This document shows positions 35,112-47,106 of a stretch of 64,000 nt of DNA, piece after piece. This DNA comes from Hevea brasiliensis (taxonomy: Eukaryota > Streptophyta > Magnoliopsida > Malpighiales > Euphorbiaceae). The stretch spans positions 53,331,571-53,395,570 of the forward strand of contig NC_079507.1 in NCBI RefSeq assembly GCF_030052815.1. Reading direction: 5' to 3'. The translations under genes and the position numbers were made by a program. Each line of letters opens with the position of its first letter. Position 1 is the first letter of the stretch. Under the pieces are notes generated by a model, which saw only the letters and a list, made by a program, of their open reading frames with translations, searched no databases and was not told the DNA's origin.

Positions 35112-38100
35112 CTATAAACCATGACCTTTCACAAATCTAGCAACATTTACATAATACCACACCATAAATTTGTCCCACAAATTATCTAGGAAATTGAAAT
35201 ATAAATGCCTCCATCTTCTATTAAACACTAAAGGACCCATCACTGCCCAAAATCCTACCACATATCCTGGTGCAATGCTCACATAGAAATAGAACCAAGC
35301 AAATGATTTAGACCCTTTGTCTTCTTCTCCTCTTTCTATCCCAATAGGAGGCATATCACCATCAACATTGCAGTTCTTGCTGAGTGGAAGCCCACAAAGT
35401 TTGTTGCCACTGAAAGTAGATGGATCAAAGCCTTGCAATTGAGTGCCTGAAGGTATTATTCCTGATAACTTGTTGTTGGATAAATTCAATCTACTCAAAA
35501 ATGTCAAGCTTGACATACTTGGAGGAATTTCTCCAAAAAGTTGATTCTGAGAAAAGTCAAGAGATTCTAATGCTTTCATATTTCCTATTTCCCCTGGAAT
35601 GCTTCCACTCAAAAGATTATGTGACAAATTTAATGAATGCAATGCTTCAAGTCTTGTTATTTCTTCAGGAATATCTCCTGATAATTTATTATTTGAGAGG
35701 TCCATACTCCTTACGAAATTAAGATTGGTGGAATATTCAATCATTTCTCCCTTTGTCATAATTGAGGAACTATCAGAAAAATCCAACCCATGCAAATAAA
35801 AGACAATCTGACCTTGCTCTCCCGTATCAACATAACTTTCATCTACCATTGCACTGAAGTTATTGATACATGTTGGTATGGTACCGCTGAGGTTGTTATT
35901 AGCAAGATCCAAGATTTGCAAATAAGTCATGCGGCAAAGCCCTATAGGCACGTGACCATGAAATTGGTTCCCACGAAGATTAAGAATAACCATCTGTGAA
36001 TAATTTTGATTCTCCAGCCATGTTGAAATATTTCCCTCCAATCTATTTTCATCCAATTCAAGTACCGTCAATGCTTCGCAATGTTCAAGTGACAATGGTA
36101 TTTCACCAAAGAGAGTATTGTTGCGAAGGTTTAAGAATTGAAGGTCACTTAAAATCCCAATGGAACTAGGAATTTTTCCACTGAAATAGTTGTCATTTAA
36201 TTTTAAAACTTCTAAATATTCCCAATTCATCCAACAATCAGGTATCTCTCCGGATAGATGATTTTTTCCCAAGTTAAGCAGCATAGTGATCAGATAATGC
36301 GTTCTATGACATAGAAAGGTGAATAATGATCCAGAGAGTAAATTATCGGAAAGATCTATCCAATAGGAAGATACATTAGGCAATGGGCCGTTGAATTTAT
36401 TTGAACTCAAGTCGATGGAGGAAAAACTATATTCAGCAGTGAACAAATATGGAATCTTGCCATGCAATTGGTTATGAGATAAATTAAGATTAGAAAGTCT
36501 TAAAGACCAGTCACTGAACCAAACAGGAAGGGTACTTGAAATTTTTGAGTTTGACAAGTCTAGAAAGACTAACTCCTTCAGTGAACGGAGCCATCTAGGA
36601 AGTTGAGGTCCAACATCCCAAGATCGCAAAGATATTTTTTCAACAAGTTGAAAAGGTGGAATCCAATGAGGATTGACTCTTAAAATCAGTTGGTTATGAG
36701 AGGCATCAAAATATCTCAGATTTGTAAGGTTTGCAAAGTGAATTTCAGAAACTTCACCCTCTAATGAATTATAAGAAATATCTACATCTACTAAATTTTC
36801 AAGGGCTCCAAAACCTATGGGGAGACTTCCATTCAGTTTGTTATTGGAAAGGCGTAGAGACGTCAAGGAAGTCAACACACCCAAAGTGGCTGGAATTTGG
36901 TGAGCAATCGAATTATCGGAAAGATCGAGAGAATCCAGATTCTTGAATTGTCCAAGAAGATTATTTAAATGACCTGATAATTGACAATTAGATAAAGACA
37001 ACACCTCTATCCCATTTGAAACACAACCTGAGAGAATTTCAAATACCTCATTTATCTCTTGGCTTAAATTGGTGCCTGACAAATGGAGTGACCTCAACTT
37101 GCAAAGATTTTTGAATGATGCCGGAATTCCTCCTTCAAATCCATTGAATGACAAGTCAAGGTTGTTGAGGGAAGTCAAGTTTCCAGTGGCACTTGGAATT
37201 GCTCCTTCAAGCTTGTTGTTTGACAAGTCAAGGCTGTTGAGGGAAGTCAAGTTTCCAATGGCACTTGGAATTGCTCCTTCAAGCTTGTTGTCTGACAAGT
37301 CAAGGCTGTTGAGGGAAGTCAAGTTTCCAATGGCACTTGGAATTGCTCCTTCAAGCTTGTTCTCTGACAAGTCAAGGCTGTTGAGGGAAGTCAAGTTTCC
37401 GAAGGCACTTGGAATTGCTCCTTGAAGTTCGTTGTGTGACAAATCGAGACTATTGAGGGAAGTCAAGTTTCCAATGGCACTTGGAATTGCTCCTTGAAAA
37501 TTGCAGTATGTCAAGTCGAGACTGTTGAGGGAGGTAAAATTTCCAATGGCACTTGGAATTCCATCTAGCAACTCAAAATTAGAGGAAAGGCGAAGAAGCT
37601 CAAGCTGGGGAAGACCATGTAACCAAAAGGCCATGGAAGAATTAAAAGAATTATCAGACAAATCAAGCTCTCTAAGTGAAGTTATATTTTGAAGTTGAAC
37701 AGGGATTGGTCCAAAAAAATTATTAGATGAAAGATCAAGAGAAGTCAAAGTTGGAGTGTGAAAAATCCAACTGGGCACAGAAGATTCACCAAAACTATTT
37801 CCTGTCAAATCAAGGATGGCAAGTGATGAAAAGTTGATGTTGGAAGGAACCTTATGATTTAGTGAACAGTATGACAAGTGTAATTCTACCAGAGAGGGGA
37901 GTTTGTTCATCGCATCCAACCAATCCAAGGCTTTACTAAGATTCACAGAACTCAAGTCAAGGAATTCTAATGATGAGAGACTAGAGAGCCAATCTAAATT
38001 CTCAACATATATCTCACCTCCTTCAAGATTTAGATATTGCAAATTTGAAAGATTTCCGAGTTGATGAGGAATCATTCCTCCAAATCCTGCTCCGGAGAAG

Positions 38101-38576
38101 TTAAGGTATCTTAAACTCTTCATAGAGCCAAGGAATTTGGGAATGTGAATTCCTTCAAAATTATTGTTGCTTAGGTCTAGATACTTCAAATGCTTCAAGT
38201 TGAGTAAAGATTGACTAATCTTACCTCTGAATGTGGACCTCTCCCAATATTCATCATAGTCACCGCTGGCATTAATGGCATAATACTCATCCTCGGAAAG
38301 ACTTCTAAGATGGAGCTCAAGAACACGGCTGGTGAGATTATCACAGATGACTCCAGGCCATTCACAGCAATCCGCATCACGATCCCAAGAAGAAAGCCGG
38401 TTAGAAGGATCTTTAAGGCCAAGCTTGAACTGCAAAAGAGCTTCTCTCTCACTTTCAATGCAGCCAGCATTAAAGCTTCCATGACAGAGGCCAGGACTAA
38501 AAGCAGTTGCTGCAAAGAGAAACCAAGGGAAAGCAAGTGTAAAAGAAGTAGCACTCATTGGTATTTTCATGAGCAT
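35112..38576 (-). CDS. LRR receptor-like protein (RLP, EIX2-like), intact single exon
   Basis: 1154 codons without a break. In order: signal peptide (about residues 1-32); LRR N-terminal cap with CIESEREALLQFK and a CCEWPGVIC motif (about 39-77); some 30 or more extracellular LRRs of plant type; a non-LRR island near 905-955 (SSSIMTKGEMIEYSTN); four last LRRs; cap with GNKLCGLPL; acidic juxtamembrane (GIERGEEDKG); membrane segment about 1092-1118 with GxxxG (GYVVG); short cytoplasmic tail with YFNF, a YxxPhi endocytosis-type motif as in EIX2. There is no kinase domain. Family members sit in the plasma membrane, sense microbial or plant-derived ligands, and signal through the adaptor kinases SOBIR1 and BAK1; the acidic stretch and GxxxG fit SOBIR1 pairing. 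The ligand cannot be inferred. Met1, Met3 or Met7 could be the real start; all keep the signal peptide. Confidence 0.95.
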   Translation of the reverse strand: MLMKIPMSATSFTLAFPWFLFAATAFSPGLCHGSFNAGCIESEREALLQFKLGLKDPSNRLSSWDRDADCCEWPGVICDNLTSRVLELHLRSLSEDEYYAINASGDYDEYWERSTFRGKISQSLLNLKHLKYLDLSNNNFEGIHIPKFLGSMKSLRYLNFSGAGFGGMIPHQLGNLSNLQYLNLEGGEIYVENLDWLSSLSSLEFLDLSSVNLSKALDWLDAMNKLPSLVELHLSYCSLNHKVPSNINFSSLAILDLTGNSFGESSVPSWIFHTPTLTSLDLSSNNFFGPIPVQLQNITSLRELDLSDNSFNSSMAFWLHGLPQLELLRLSSNFELLDGIPSAIGNFTSLNSLDLTYCNFQGAIPSAIGNLTSLNSLDLSHNELQGAIPSAFGNLTSLNSLDLSENKLEGAIPSAIGNLTSLNSLDLSDNKLEGAIPSAIGNLTSLNSLDLSNNKLEGAIPSATGNLTSLNNLDLSFNGFEGGIPASFKNLCKLRSLHLSGTNLSQEINEVFEILSGCVSNGIEVLSLSNCQLSGHLNNLLGQFKNLDSLDLSDNSIAHQIPATLGVLTSLTSLRLSNNKLNGSLPIGFGALENLVDVDISYNSLEGEVSEIHFANLTNLRYFDASHNQLILRVNPHWIPPFQLVEKISLRSWDVGPQLPRWLRSLKELVFLDLSNSKISSTLPVWFSDWSLRLSNLNLSHNQLHGKIPYLFTAEYSFSSIDLSSNKFNGPLPNVSSYWIDLSDNLLSGSLFTFLCHRTHYLITMLLNLGKNHLSGEIPDCWMNWEYLEVLKLNDNYFSGKIPSSIGILSDLQFLNLRNNTLFGEIPLSLEHCEALTVLELDENRLEGNISTWLENQNYSQMVILNLRGNQFHGHVPIGLCRMTYLQILDLANNNLSGTIPTCINNFSAMVDESYVDTGEQGQIVFYLHGLDFSDSSSIMTKGEMIEYSTNLNFVRSMDLSNNKLSGDIPEEITRLEALHSLNLSHNLLSGSIPGEIGNMKALESLDFSQNQLFGEIPPSMSSLTFLSRLNLSNNKLSGIIPSGTQLQGFDPSTFSGNKLCGLPLSKNCNVDGDMPPIGIERGEEDKGSKSFAWFYFYVSIAPGYVVGFWAVMGPLVFNRRWRHLYFNFLDNLWDKFMVWYYVNVARFVKGHGL
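37130..37560 (-). repeat. Six near-identical 72-bp LRR units inside the RLP gene
   Basis: Consecutive 24-codon units encode GAIPSAIGNLTSLNSLDLS plus about five variable residues (DNKLE, NNKLE, ENKLE, HNELQ). They are far more alike in DNA than the other LRRs of the gene, pointing to recent unit duplication or homogenisation. They cover about residues 340-480. Confidence 0.93.
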
Positions 38577-38633
38577 TCACTATTAGAGGTAAAACTATGG
38601 AGGAATACACCAAAGAATCTCACAATGGAGTCC

Positions 38634-38641
38634 TATTTATA
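38634..38641 (-). promoter_or_regulatory. TATA box of the RLP gene
   Basis: TATAAATA on the minus strand, 58-65 bp upstream of the first ATG at 38576. The spacing implies a 5' untranslated leader of roughly 30 bases. No other core element was evident. Confidence 0.6.
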
Positions 38642-39539
38642 ATGTCTTTCATGCTTGATCACCACGGAAGTTTCCATTGATTTTCCTACTAATTTGTTTG
38701 TTTTGTGTAGATAATTCTAAATTCTAAAATACAGACAATCAAATATTATTTTTTTAAGCCAACCAAAATAAATTTATATTGAAAAATTGGGTTAGTTAAA
38801 ATTCTGTCCGACATATCTAATAGCTTCATTTGATTGCCACTCTGCATGCGTAGAAGGTCTCCATTGTACAACAATTAATCAATTTATAAATTTTCTAAAA
38901 AAAATTTACACTTACAATTTTTTATTTTTAATATTTCCATATGAATTTCAAATAGAACAAAATTTTAAAAGTATTTTAAATGTTTTTCCAAAATAATAAA
39001 GTTCACATCTCGTACTATTTTTTAAAGAGTACATATTAATTAATTATAACAATAATCAAAATAATTATTCTAAAACTCAACAGATTTATCAACTAAATTT
39101 GATAAGAAAATTCAGCTGTCAAAGAAAAGTCCCATGAAGAAAAGTCCAATACATACTGAAGTATTAATTTGGATTTAGAATCGACAACTTGGTGTGTAAT
39201 TTGGATTTGGAGAGCTCATGTTTCTATATTTAGAATTGTTGTGAGGATAAAAAAGAGTAATTAAATTTTATTTTTTTTTAAATTTAATTTATTATAATAA
39301 AATCATTAAATTTTAATTTGAGTTACCAAAAGTCACTATAACTTATTAATTAAATCGCTTTTTTAGTTATCATATTAACTAAATAGAGTATAATTTTTAA
39401 TTGCTGTGTCTCAACTTTAATGTATTGTAATAAAATTAATTAACTTTAATATGAATTAAAAATGTAACTCAATCACTCACCGTTTTTAGAGACAACTCTA
39501 ATACTAAAGCTAATTGGTGTATTATTTTTTTTTTTAATA
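38642..39539. other. Upstream region of the RLP gene
   Basis: AT-rich, no gene. Up to about 39110 I find no repeat-unit similarity, so this part may hold the real RLP promoter. From about 39120 (CCCATGAAGAAAAGTCCAATAC) the repeat family resumes and runs into the LINE insertion. Confidence 0.5.
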
Positions 39540-39832
39540 CACTAATTGAAGATAAGTTGAGAGAAGGGAGATTGAGGTGGTTTGGTCATGTGAAGCGTAG
39601 ACATACGGAGGCTCCAGTTAGACAAGTAGAACACATTTTCTTAGAGGATAGAAAGAAAAAAAGGGGTAGACCTAAATTAACTTGGAGGATAGTAGTACAA
39701 TATGACCTAAAAGCATTACACATTTTTGAAGATTTAACCCAAAATCGTTTAGAGTGGAGAAAGCGAATCCATATAGCCGACCCCAAATTTTTGGAATAAA
39801 AGCTTAGTTGAGTTGAATTGAGTTGACTTGAG
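39540..39832 (+). mobile_element. 5'-truncated RTE-type LINE insertion
   Basis: A 293-bp insert flanked by 7-bp direct repeats TTTAATA (39533-39539 and 39833-39839); the empty site is preserved in the sister repeat at about 8875. It encodes the open C-terminal end of an RTE-clade reverse transcriptase polyprotein (about 80 codons from 39557: [31 protein letters not shown]). The 3' end is not poly(A) but a degenerate TTGAG-type tail (GTTGAGTTGAATTGAGTTG). It is a dead-on-arrival copy made by target-primed reverse transcription. Confidence 0.85.
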
Positions 39833-40137
39833 TTTAATATTAATTGTGCATATTTTGATATTTTCTACTATATATCAAGTGGTAACAAGCATATATACTA
39901 TATGTTATTATATATCAAATGGCTAATATAAAATTATCCGGTTTTTTAAGCTATTTTTTTTTATTTGTCCATGCTTTGATTTGTGATTAATATGTATAAA
40001 TTAATTAAAAATTTATATCATTTTTAGCATTATTAATTTATTAGTATAGTCATCAAATTGATTTTTTTTCTAATGAGATTTAAGTATAATTAATTCCAAA
40101 ATTATATTGATTTGATTTATAATTTAAATATAATGTC

Positions 40138-40199
<62 letters not shown>

Positions 40200-41587
40200 A
40201 TTGAGTTTTATAAAAATAATTTTAAAAAATATTATTCTGTTATTTTAGTATTTTTATAAATAAATGTGTTAAATTTAATTTTAAATTAATTTTTAATTCT
40301 CTCTAACTAATATATTTAACAAAAATATATTATCTTAATAGCAATTTCACCAATAAATTATCCAAGTTAATATCTTTATTCCTTCCTATACACCAAGTAA
40401 ATGGTTATAAAATTAAGTCTTTCTAATACGACAAAATTAAAAAAACAAAAAACCAAGGAAAATGGCAAAGTTGATAAAGTCAAGTCTTTAAAATAAAAAA
40501 GCAAAAATCAATGAAAAGAAAATGGCATTGGCAAAGAAAATTGGTATTATAAACCGTGTGGATCCCATGAAAAAAAATCCAATACATAGTAAGTATTAGA
40601 TGGACAAAGGAAATAAATGTTAGAATTGATAACTTAGCGTGTAATTTGGAGAGCTCATGTTATAGACTTAGAATTATTGTAGGGAGAAAATAAGAGTAGA
40701 AATTCATTAGAGTTTTCTTGCTTCTTTCCAACTTACAGCTACAAGAAAATCAAAATTTCCAAGTCTTATTACTGCTTCTCTACCTCTGCTATTATTGAAC
40801 ATGGAGTCTCTAAACTTGAAGAAAAATATGCCTATTCTATTGAAAAAAAAAAAAAAACTTACTGATGAACAAATAAAACTTTTATTCACAAACCCTTTAG
40901 AATCATTGAAACTCCTATACCATGCATACTGGAAAAAAAAATTATTGATGGAAAAGAAAATTTTTATTGAATAGAAAGAAAATTTATGTACAACTCAATG
41001 ACATGCGAATACAAGTGTTATTTATGTAGTACTAAAACTTAATAAAGTTAACTAATGAGAGTTTGAATTCTAATGAAACTCAATCATAAATAATAATAAT
41101 AATAGTAATAAATTTAATTGATTTGTTGGGAATCATACTAGATTGAGGCTGTGATAAAAAAGTTGCAAAGACTGCATTTATCTCTTTGCTTAGATTGAGA
41201 TGTCAAAAGCTGTAAAGTCTTACGACTTAAAAAACTTAAAACTTCTAATTAATTTTCACTTTTGGCCTCTTAATTTTAGAGATTAATTTATTTTTTTCCC
41301 TTATTTTTAATTTTATTATAATAAAATCATTAAATTTTTAAATTTTAATTTGAATTAAAAAAAGTCACTATAACTAGATTAATTGAACCAACTTTTAAAT
41401 TATTATATTAAATAGATAGAGAGTAAATTTTGCCTACTATCTCTGAATTGCACTTAACTTCAATATGAGTTAAAAATATAACTCAATCACTCATTGTTTT
41501 AGAGACAACTCCAATATTAAAGCTCATTGTTATATTAACTAATTTTTTAGTCTTTAATATTGGATATAGTTTTATATTTTCTAATAT
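39833..41587. repeat. AT-rich repeat units upstream of element B
   Basis: The unit resumes after the LINE and a new one begins with (TTA)n at about 40138-40198. It contains the GATCCCATG block and the fourth copy of the CTTACAGCTAC block (about 40700-40830). It is interrupted at 41592 by element B and resumes at 63969 (ATATCAAGTGGTAATAAG). No gene is visible. Confidence 0.72.
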
Positions 41588-41592
41588 ATATC

Positions 41593-43215
41593 TGATGTGG
41601 CCCAACCGCAAGTGCACGGGTCGTACAAGTAATATAGAAAAGATATCGTTCCCACGAGGAGTTGTGTTAATGATTGAATTTTTGATATAAAAAGTTGACT
41701 AAATTGAACTATTTTTGAAATTAAAGCAATGAATTGATGGGTATTGGAGTATGAAATCTATATGTGCAAAATCAATAATCTATTCAACCATGTAATGATT
41801 TAACTAAATTTGCATCAAATTAAAATAAGCAAATTCAAATATGGCAATACTCAAAATGGCAAGCAATTAAATTCAATTAGAAATTAACAATGATAAAAAG
41901 GCGATTCCGGAGTTCGGGATTTCATATTCAAGCTATTTTGGAATTTTAAATTGGTTATCCAATCTTGTGGAACTTACGGGTTTTAAGGAGATTAATTCTT
42001 AAATCCTTTGAATACCCTTTCGAGTGAGACAAAGAGTGTCTTAATTAATCTAATCCTACTTTCGTGGAGTTAGAGTTAATTAAGACCCATTAAGTTCTTT
42101 AATTAATCTGTAAATCCTCTTAACCCTTAGTCTATTTCTAGATCTAAGTTAATTAAGTCCAATTTCTTAATTATCTATCACGAGGCCTTCTCCTTTCAGT
42201 GCCTCAACCATGGATTAAGAACATCACTTAATGGGATCCTACACTAAGCATGTCATTAAGCACACAAGAAATGAATAAAACTCATTAAAACCACAAAATA
42301 TGGATTACCCAATCAAAATCCACAAAATATATCAAATATTACAACCCTTACTCCAGAATCAAATAAAACTACTCACTATCCATAATATTTACAAGATATT
42401 CTGAGTTTATATGGAAATAAAGCTTTAATCTAAACTAAAAAACAAAAAGCTCAACACTAGAAATGTAGGAAAAATGTAAGAAAAGAAAGAAATCTCCAAA
42501 TCTGGTTGGAAATGGTGTGAGAGGTGATTGTGACTCTTCAGCTGCTGCCTGCTCCTTTCCCTTTTCTTCCTTTCTTTTTCCTCCCCTTCTAAAATGAGAT
42601 AAGGGTCCTTTTTATAGTTTTTTTTTGACATGGAGCCCTAAAATGGTATGTTTGAGGTGAGATTTTCTGAGGGAATCTTCTGCCAGCTCATTAATGAAGT
42701 CTTTGTGGGACTGCATAAGTGGACTGCATAAGTCATGCAGTCCCTTATGCAAGTTTCGGCTGGTTTCTGGTTCACTTATGCAAAACTGCATGACCAGGCG
42801 CATAGGTTATGCACAATTCCGTGAGATTGCATAAGGGGGGCGTGAATCTGCATAAGCTATGCACTCTCCTTATGCACAATTCGGCAGGTATTGGAACAGT
42901 GTTTCTTCTCCTTATGCAGATCTGCATAAGTTATGCGACAAGTTATGCGCAATTTGGCCAATGCATATTTCAACTTTGAAACTTGTTTTTGACATCTTTG
43001 GCTGTAGAGATCACTCCTCAATGGCAAAATTTCTTTTTAGTCCTTCCAAAAACACCATTTTTCCTACAAAACAAAGTAAAATTTACAAATTAATCCAAAA
43101 TTGACAATTATGAAAAACTAACTAAATAACTAATGAAATTAGCTAAAAGTGACTAATAATCAAATAAAATGGCTATGAAATTAAACCTAAATGATTATGC
43201 AAAATGTATGCATCA
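41593..43215 (-). repeat. 3' LTR of element B
   Basis: 1623 bp with TG...CA ends. A TATA-like ATAAAAAG lies near 42609-42617 (minus strand), and GCATAAG/CTTATGC motifs at 42710-42955. The polypurine tract is just inside at 43216-43230. Confidence 0.93.
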
Positions 43216-43771
43216 AATACCCCAAAACTCAAGCTTTTGCTTGTCCTCAAGCAAACTTTAAAATGTGATGCAAAATTTTTTTAGGGGTGCCTTATCCAAA
43301 GAGCTATGAAAATCACCTATTAAAGTAACTTAACACACCTTTAGCCATACCAGCAATCCATATACCCATCCTTCAAAATGCAAAGAATCTAATGCTTATC
43401 CAAGCTTTCACCGCTTAGCCATCAAGTCAATTATCAATCAAAATTTCCAAACCAACCAATCAAAAGAGAGAGTTATGCTCAAAAGGAATTCTAGGACAAT
43501 CAATAACCAAAGTGTCTCTATATAGAATGATGGAATTAAATGAATGAATGGATAATTTTCCAATCCCATAGGCAAATTCCCTACTCCTATCTCCCCTAAT
43601 GTAGCAAGTACTATCAAGAGATCAAGGGTCTTTTTAGAGATGTAATGAGGCCATGAGGTTCAAAATGAGGCTAAGAAGAAAAATGGGTAAAAAAGATTCA
43701 AAGCATGAGAATATTTCCAATCTTGACAACATAAGGTACACTTCTTATTTTATTATATTTTTTTCTTTTTC

Positions 43772-43837
<66 letters not shown>

Positions 43838-45537
43838 AGGAGAGAAATACACAATGAGAATTGTCAAGTGCTAGCATAGTTTACAAAACACATAAAAATG
43901 GAGGGACATTTTGATACTTTAAACTTGTATCTTGCATTTTCTTTTGATGATTGTCCCTAAAATTGCCACCCCCAAACTCATTTCTTTTAATACTTTGGGT
44001 GGATTTCTTTCATTTTGAATGACAATAATGAAAAGCACATATACTAGCACTTTTACAAGATAACAAACATTTCTTCTCCCTTTTATTGTATTTTTTTTTT
44101 CTTTTTTTTTTATGTGCCTAATGTTATAAATAATTATTCTCATGAAAAGGGTAGGAGTGTTTGGTTCATTAGCTAGGTAGCAATAAGGGTTTCAAGAAAA
44201 ATTAGGGATAAAAAGGCTCAAAGGGGTTTGCAAGGGTCAATTTTAATTAGGAAAAAAGCCAAAGGTTTAAAATAAGAAGGTTTAAATCAAAGAATGCCTA
44301 ATCATCTCTCTTTTCAAGTACAAGCTGGTATTTCGCCTTGAAAGGTTTAGAAAATTTGTTCTAGGATTGGTGAGACATCATTTGACTACCTTATATCCAA
44401 TAACTCCCTCTAAACACTCCAATCTCTAAAGGACTAGTTGGGTGGCTTTTTAGCTATGAAGATATAGGCAAGGGATAGACACTTCAAAACCTTGCACCTC
44501 TTAGGAAACTTTCAATCCACAAACCCAACTAAAGGTAAGTCAAATCACTCTCATAGGCACATTTTCAATATTCAAGGGATTTGGCAAAAGATTTTAATGC
44601 ATGATGCATGATTCCTAAAAATGAACAATGCATTAACTATATGGAGGAAATCTATTTGTCTATTTGTGTGCAATGTGTACAATTTCTAAGTGATGTATAA
44701 TGTGTGTGTAAATGTGTTATGTATATGTATGTACGGATGTATATATAAAATATTTACAATATATGTAAATGAAATGGGATGAGATGTTCCTATACTCAAA
44801 ATATGAAAAATGTAGCAAAAATTAAAATGTGCACCCCCAAACTCAAAATTGGACATTGTCCTCAATGTCTCAAGCAGTACATTATCAAAACTCAAAGTAG
44901 AGAGTAGTTACCAGAAATTGTGAAATTTAAGAGCAAAAAGAAAGAGTTACCTGGTATAGAGAAGATGAGAATTCAAGAGATAATGGGGATGCATAAGAAG
45001 CTGCACAGGTTATGCAGAATAAAGTGCTATCCAGAACAGGTGCATAAGGAAGGTGCATAAGCTGTGCGGTTCTGCATGAGTGGCCATAAGGGACTGCACA
45101 GGCTATGCAAAACATTTGCATAAGGGGATTACAGCCTGTGCAGTTCTACATGAGTGGCATAAAGGACTGCACAGGCTATGCAAAATATTGGCATAAGGGG
45201 ATTCACAGCCTGTGCAGTATATTCAAAAGCTACTGCATGATGATGAGCAAGGAAAAATGTGCAAACACCAGTAGAAGCATGCAAATATATACAGTGTATG
45301 GACAAGTATGCACAAAAGGGCAGTAAAGGCAATGAAAATCAATGAAAAACTAATGTAATAGTCATCCAATAAAACTTCAAGAAAAACAGAATTCAAAACA
45401 AACTAAAATTGTTTCAACATATCTACAAAGAAAAAATCCTACAAGTTTGAACAAAAGTAAAACAGAAACTATTCTAATTCTATTGTTTTGCCCTCATCCA
45501 AAGATGCTGCTAAAGGACTGGTTGGAGCTGTTTGCTG
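43216..45537 (-). other. Non-coding region between extra ORF and 3' LTR (element B)
   Basis: Counterpart of 17754-20059 in A, with no credible open frame. A (TA)n microsatellite at about 43769-43835 has expanded here; element A has only a short TATATA at the same point. GCATAAG/CTATGCA motifs occur at 44990-45200. Confidence 0.75.
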
Positions 45538-47106
45538 TCAAAGTGATGGTTCTGGAGGAGGTGATGGAGGTGGAGGTGGCATTCCCAGAAAAATCATGAG
45601 CTGTTTCATCATCTCCTTTAATTCTTTCTGCTTATCTCTAGTTTCCATGACAAAATCAAATAGTTGATCATGACAATCCTTGAGGGTATCAAGACCAGAT
45701 TCAAGCTTTCTATCCACAAAATATATATCATCACCAAGCCTTTCAAGATAGGTGAATAAGGCTTTAGTGTTGAAGGCAGGAGGGGCTGTGGATGAAGAGG
45801 GTCCAGCTGCAGAAGGTGTAGGCTGTGCAGAATTTGCTGGGATGTCCTGTGCAGGCTGAGTGGGTGGTGTAGGTTCAGTAGAATGCTGTTGGGCTGGTGG
45901 GACAGATTGTGCCTCTGGTTGTGCAGTGGGTTCTGTGTCTGCTACTGGTTGTGCAGTGTCAAAAGGTGGTAAGCTGAATCCAGTTTTGGATAGGTGTGTA
46001 ACATCAAAATATAGGGTGTCTGAAAGTGCTGGTAGTGGATGCTCTTCCGGATTAAAACCAAAATGCTTGGCTATAACAGTTATGAGCCCACCCAAGACAA
46101 TGTCACCTATGGATTTGGTGGCAATATGTAACACATGTTCACAAAAGAAGTAACCAGGAGAAACTTTAACTTTGTGAAAAGCACACCATAGCATAAACAA
46201 TTCAGATTTTCCAACAGCACCAGAACTAGTCCCTCTGCCCAAGATAGTGCTAGCAATAAGCCTATGGATAAATCTAAGTGCAGAGTCTAGTATTTGAGAG
46301 GTTTTGGATTTGCCAGCAGAAAAAGTCTGAGGTTGGTTTGTGATAATCCTCCAAAACTGAGCAGCATTCCAAACACCTTTGTTTGCTACCTCTACCCCTG
46401 TATATGGTACTCTAAATAGTCCATCAATTGCAAATCCAAAAATGATATGAAATTGGTCCAATGATAACTCTCTATTTTGCCCCAAACATCTAAATTTCAT
46501 AGTTGGCTTATAATCTACGTCATGCAATTTCAGGGTGGCAGAGAATGAGGAAATAAATTCTAAAACTAGAGCTGGATAAACTATTTCCTGCTTATGCACA
46601 AATTCCATCCACCCTAAGCCATCAAGATAGGCAACCACATTATTAAATAAACCAACTGATTGGAGAGAATCTGCAGAAATATACCTAGTGGGTTGCACCC
46701 TCCTTTCCTTAAGTCTCTTAAAGGCTGCCTTGTGAGCTGCATCAGGAAGGGGCCAAGGTAGTTTTGATAACTGTGATGCTGCTGACATTTGCTTTTTGCT
46801 GGAAGAGGGTGATTTAGCCTGTGGGGTAGAGGTAGAAACGCCAGCCTCATGTCATTTGGAGGTTGAAGTTTTGGGGTTTTTGGGTGGAGGCTCTGACAGT
46901 GGAGTGGTGGGTGGTTCTTTGCGTTTTGAGAGAGGAGGTGCAAAAGCCATGGGTCGGGTGGATTTCGACCTGATTTTTCTCTTGTAAGTGGCTGTAGGAG
47001 GTAGTGGAGGGGTTTCTTGTGAAAGGGAATCGGGGTTAGGAGGCCGCATTGCTAAGGGCGAGACTTGGAGAGGGGAGGTTGGAGGGGAATGAGGAGGCGA
47101 TTCCAT
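45538..47106 (-). pseudogene. ATHILA-type extra ORF of element B, split near its N-terminus
   Basis: An N-terminal Pro/Ser-rich piece runs from 47106 to a stop at 46852. After a break in the frame, the rest is open from 46788 to 45538 (416 codons). This holds the full ATHILA-like region (LVLEFISSFSATLKL, ELFMLWCAFHKVKVSPGYF), a Pro/Thr/Gln-rich linker, a charged, possibly coiled-coil part (RLGDDIYFVDRKLESGLDTLKD) and a proline-rich end. It shows what the C-terminal half of the broken copy in A looked like. The function of this ORF in Athila elements is unknown. Confidence 0.8.

Noticed and set aside
37069..37425. Plus-strand repetitive frame (DKSRLLREVKFPMALG repeats)
   Set aside because: It is the antisense shadow of the six homogenised LRR units.
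43653..43874. 73-codon frame over the (TA)n run
   Set aside because: Alternating Tyr-Ile codons from a microsatellite.
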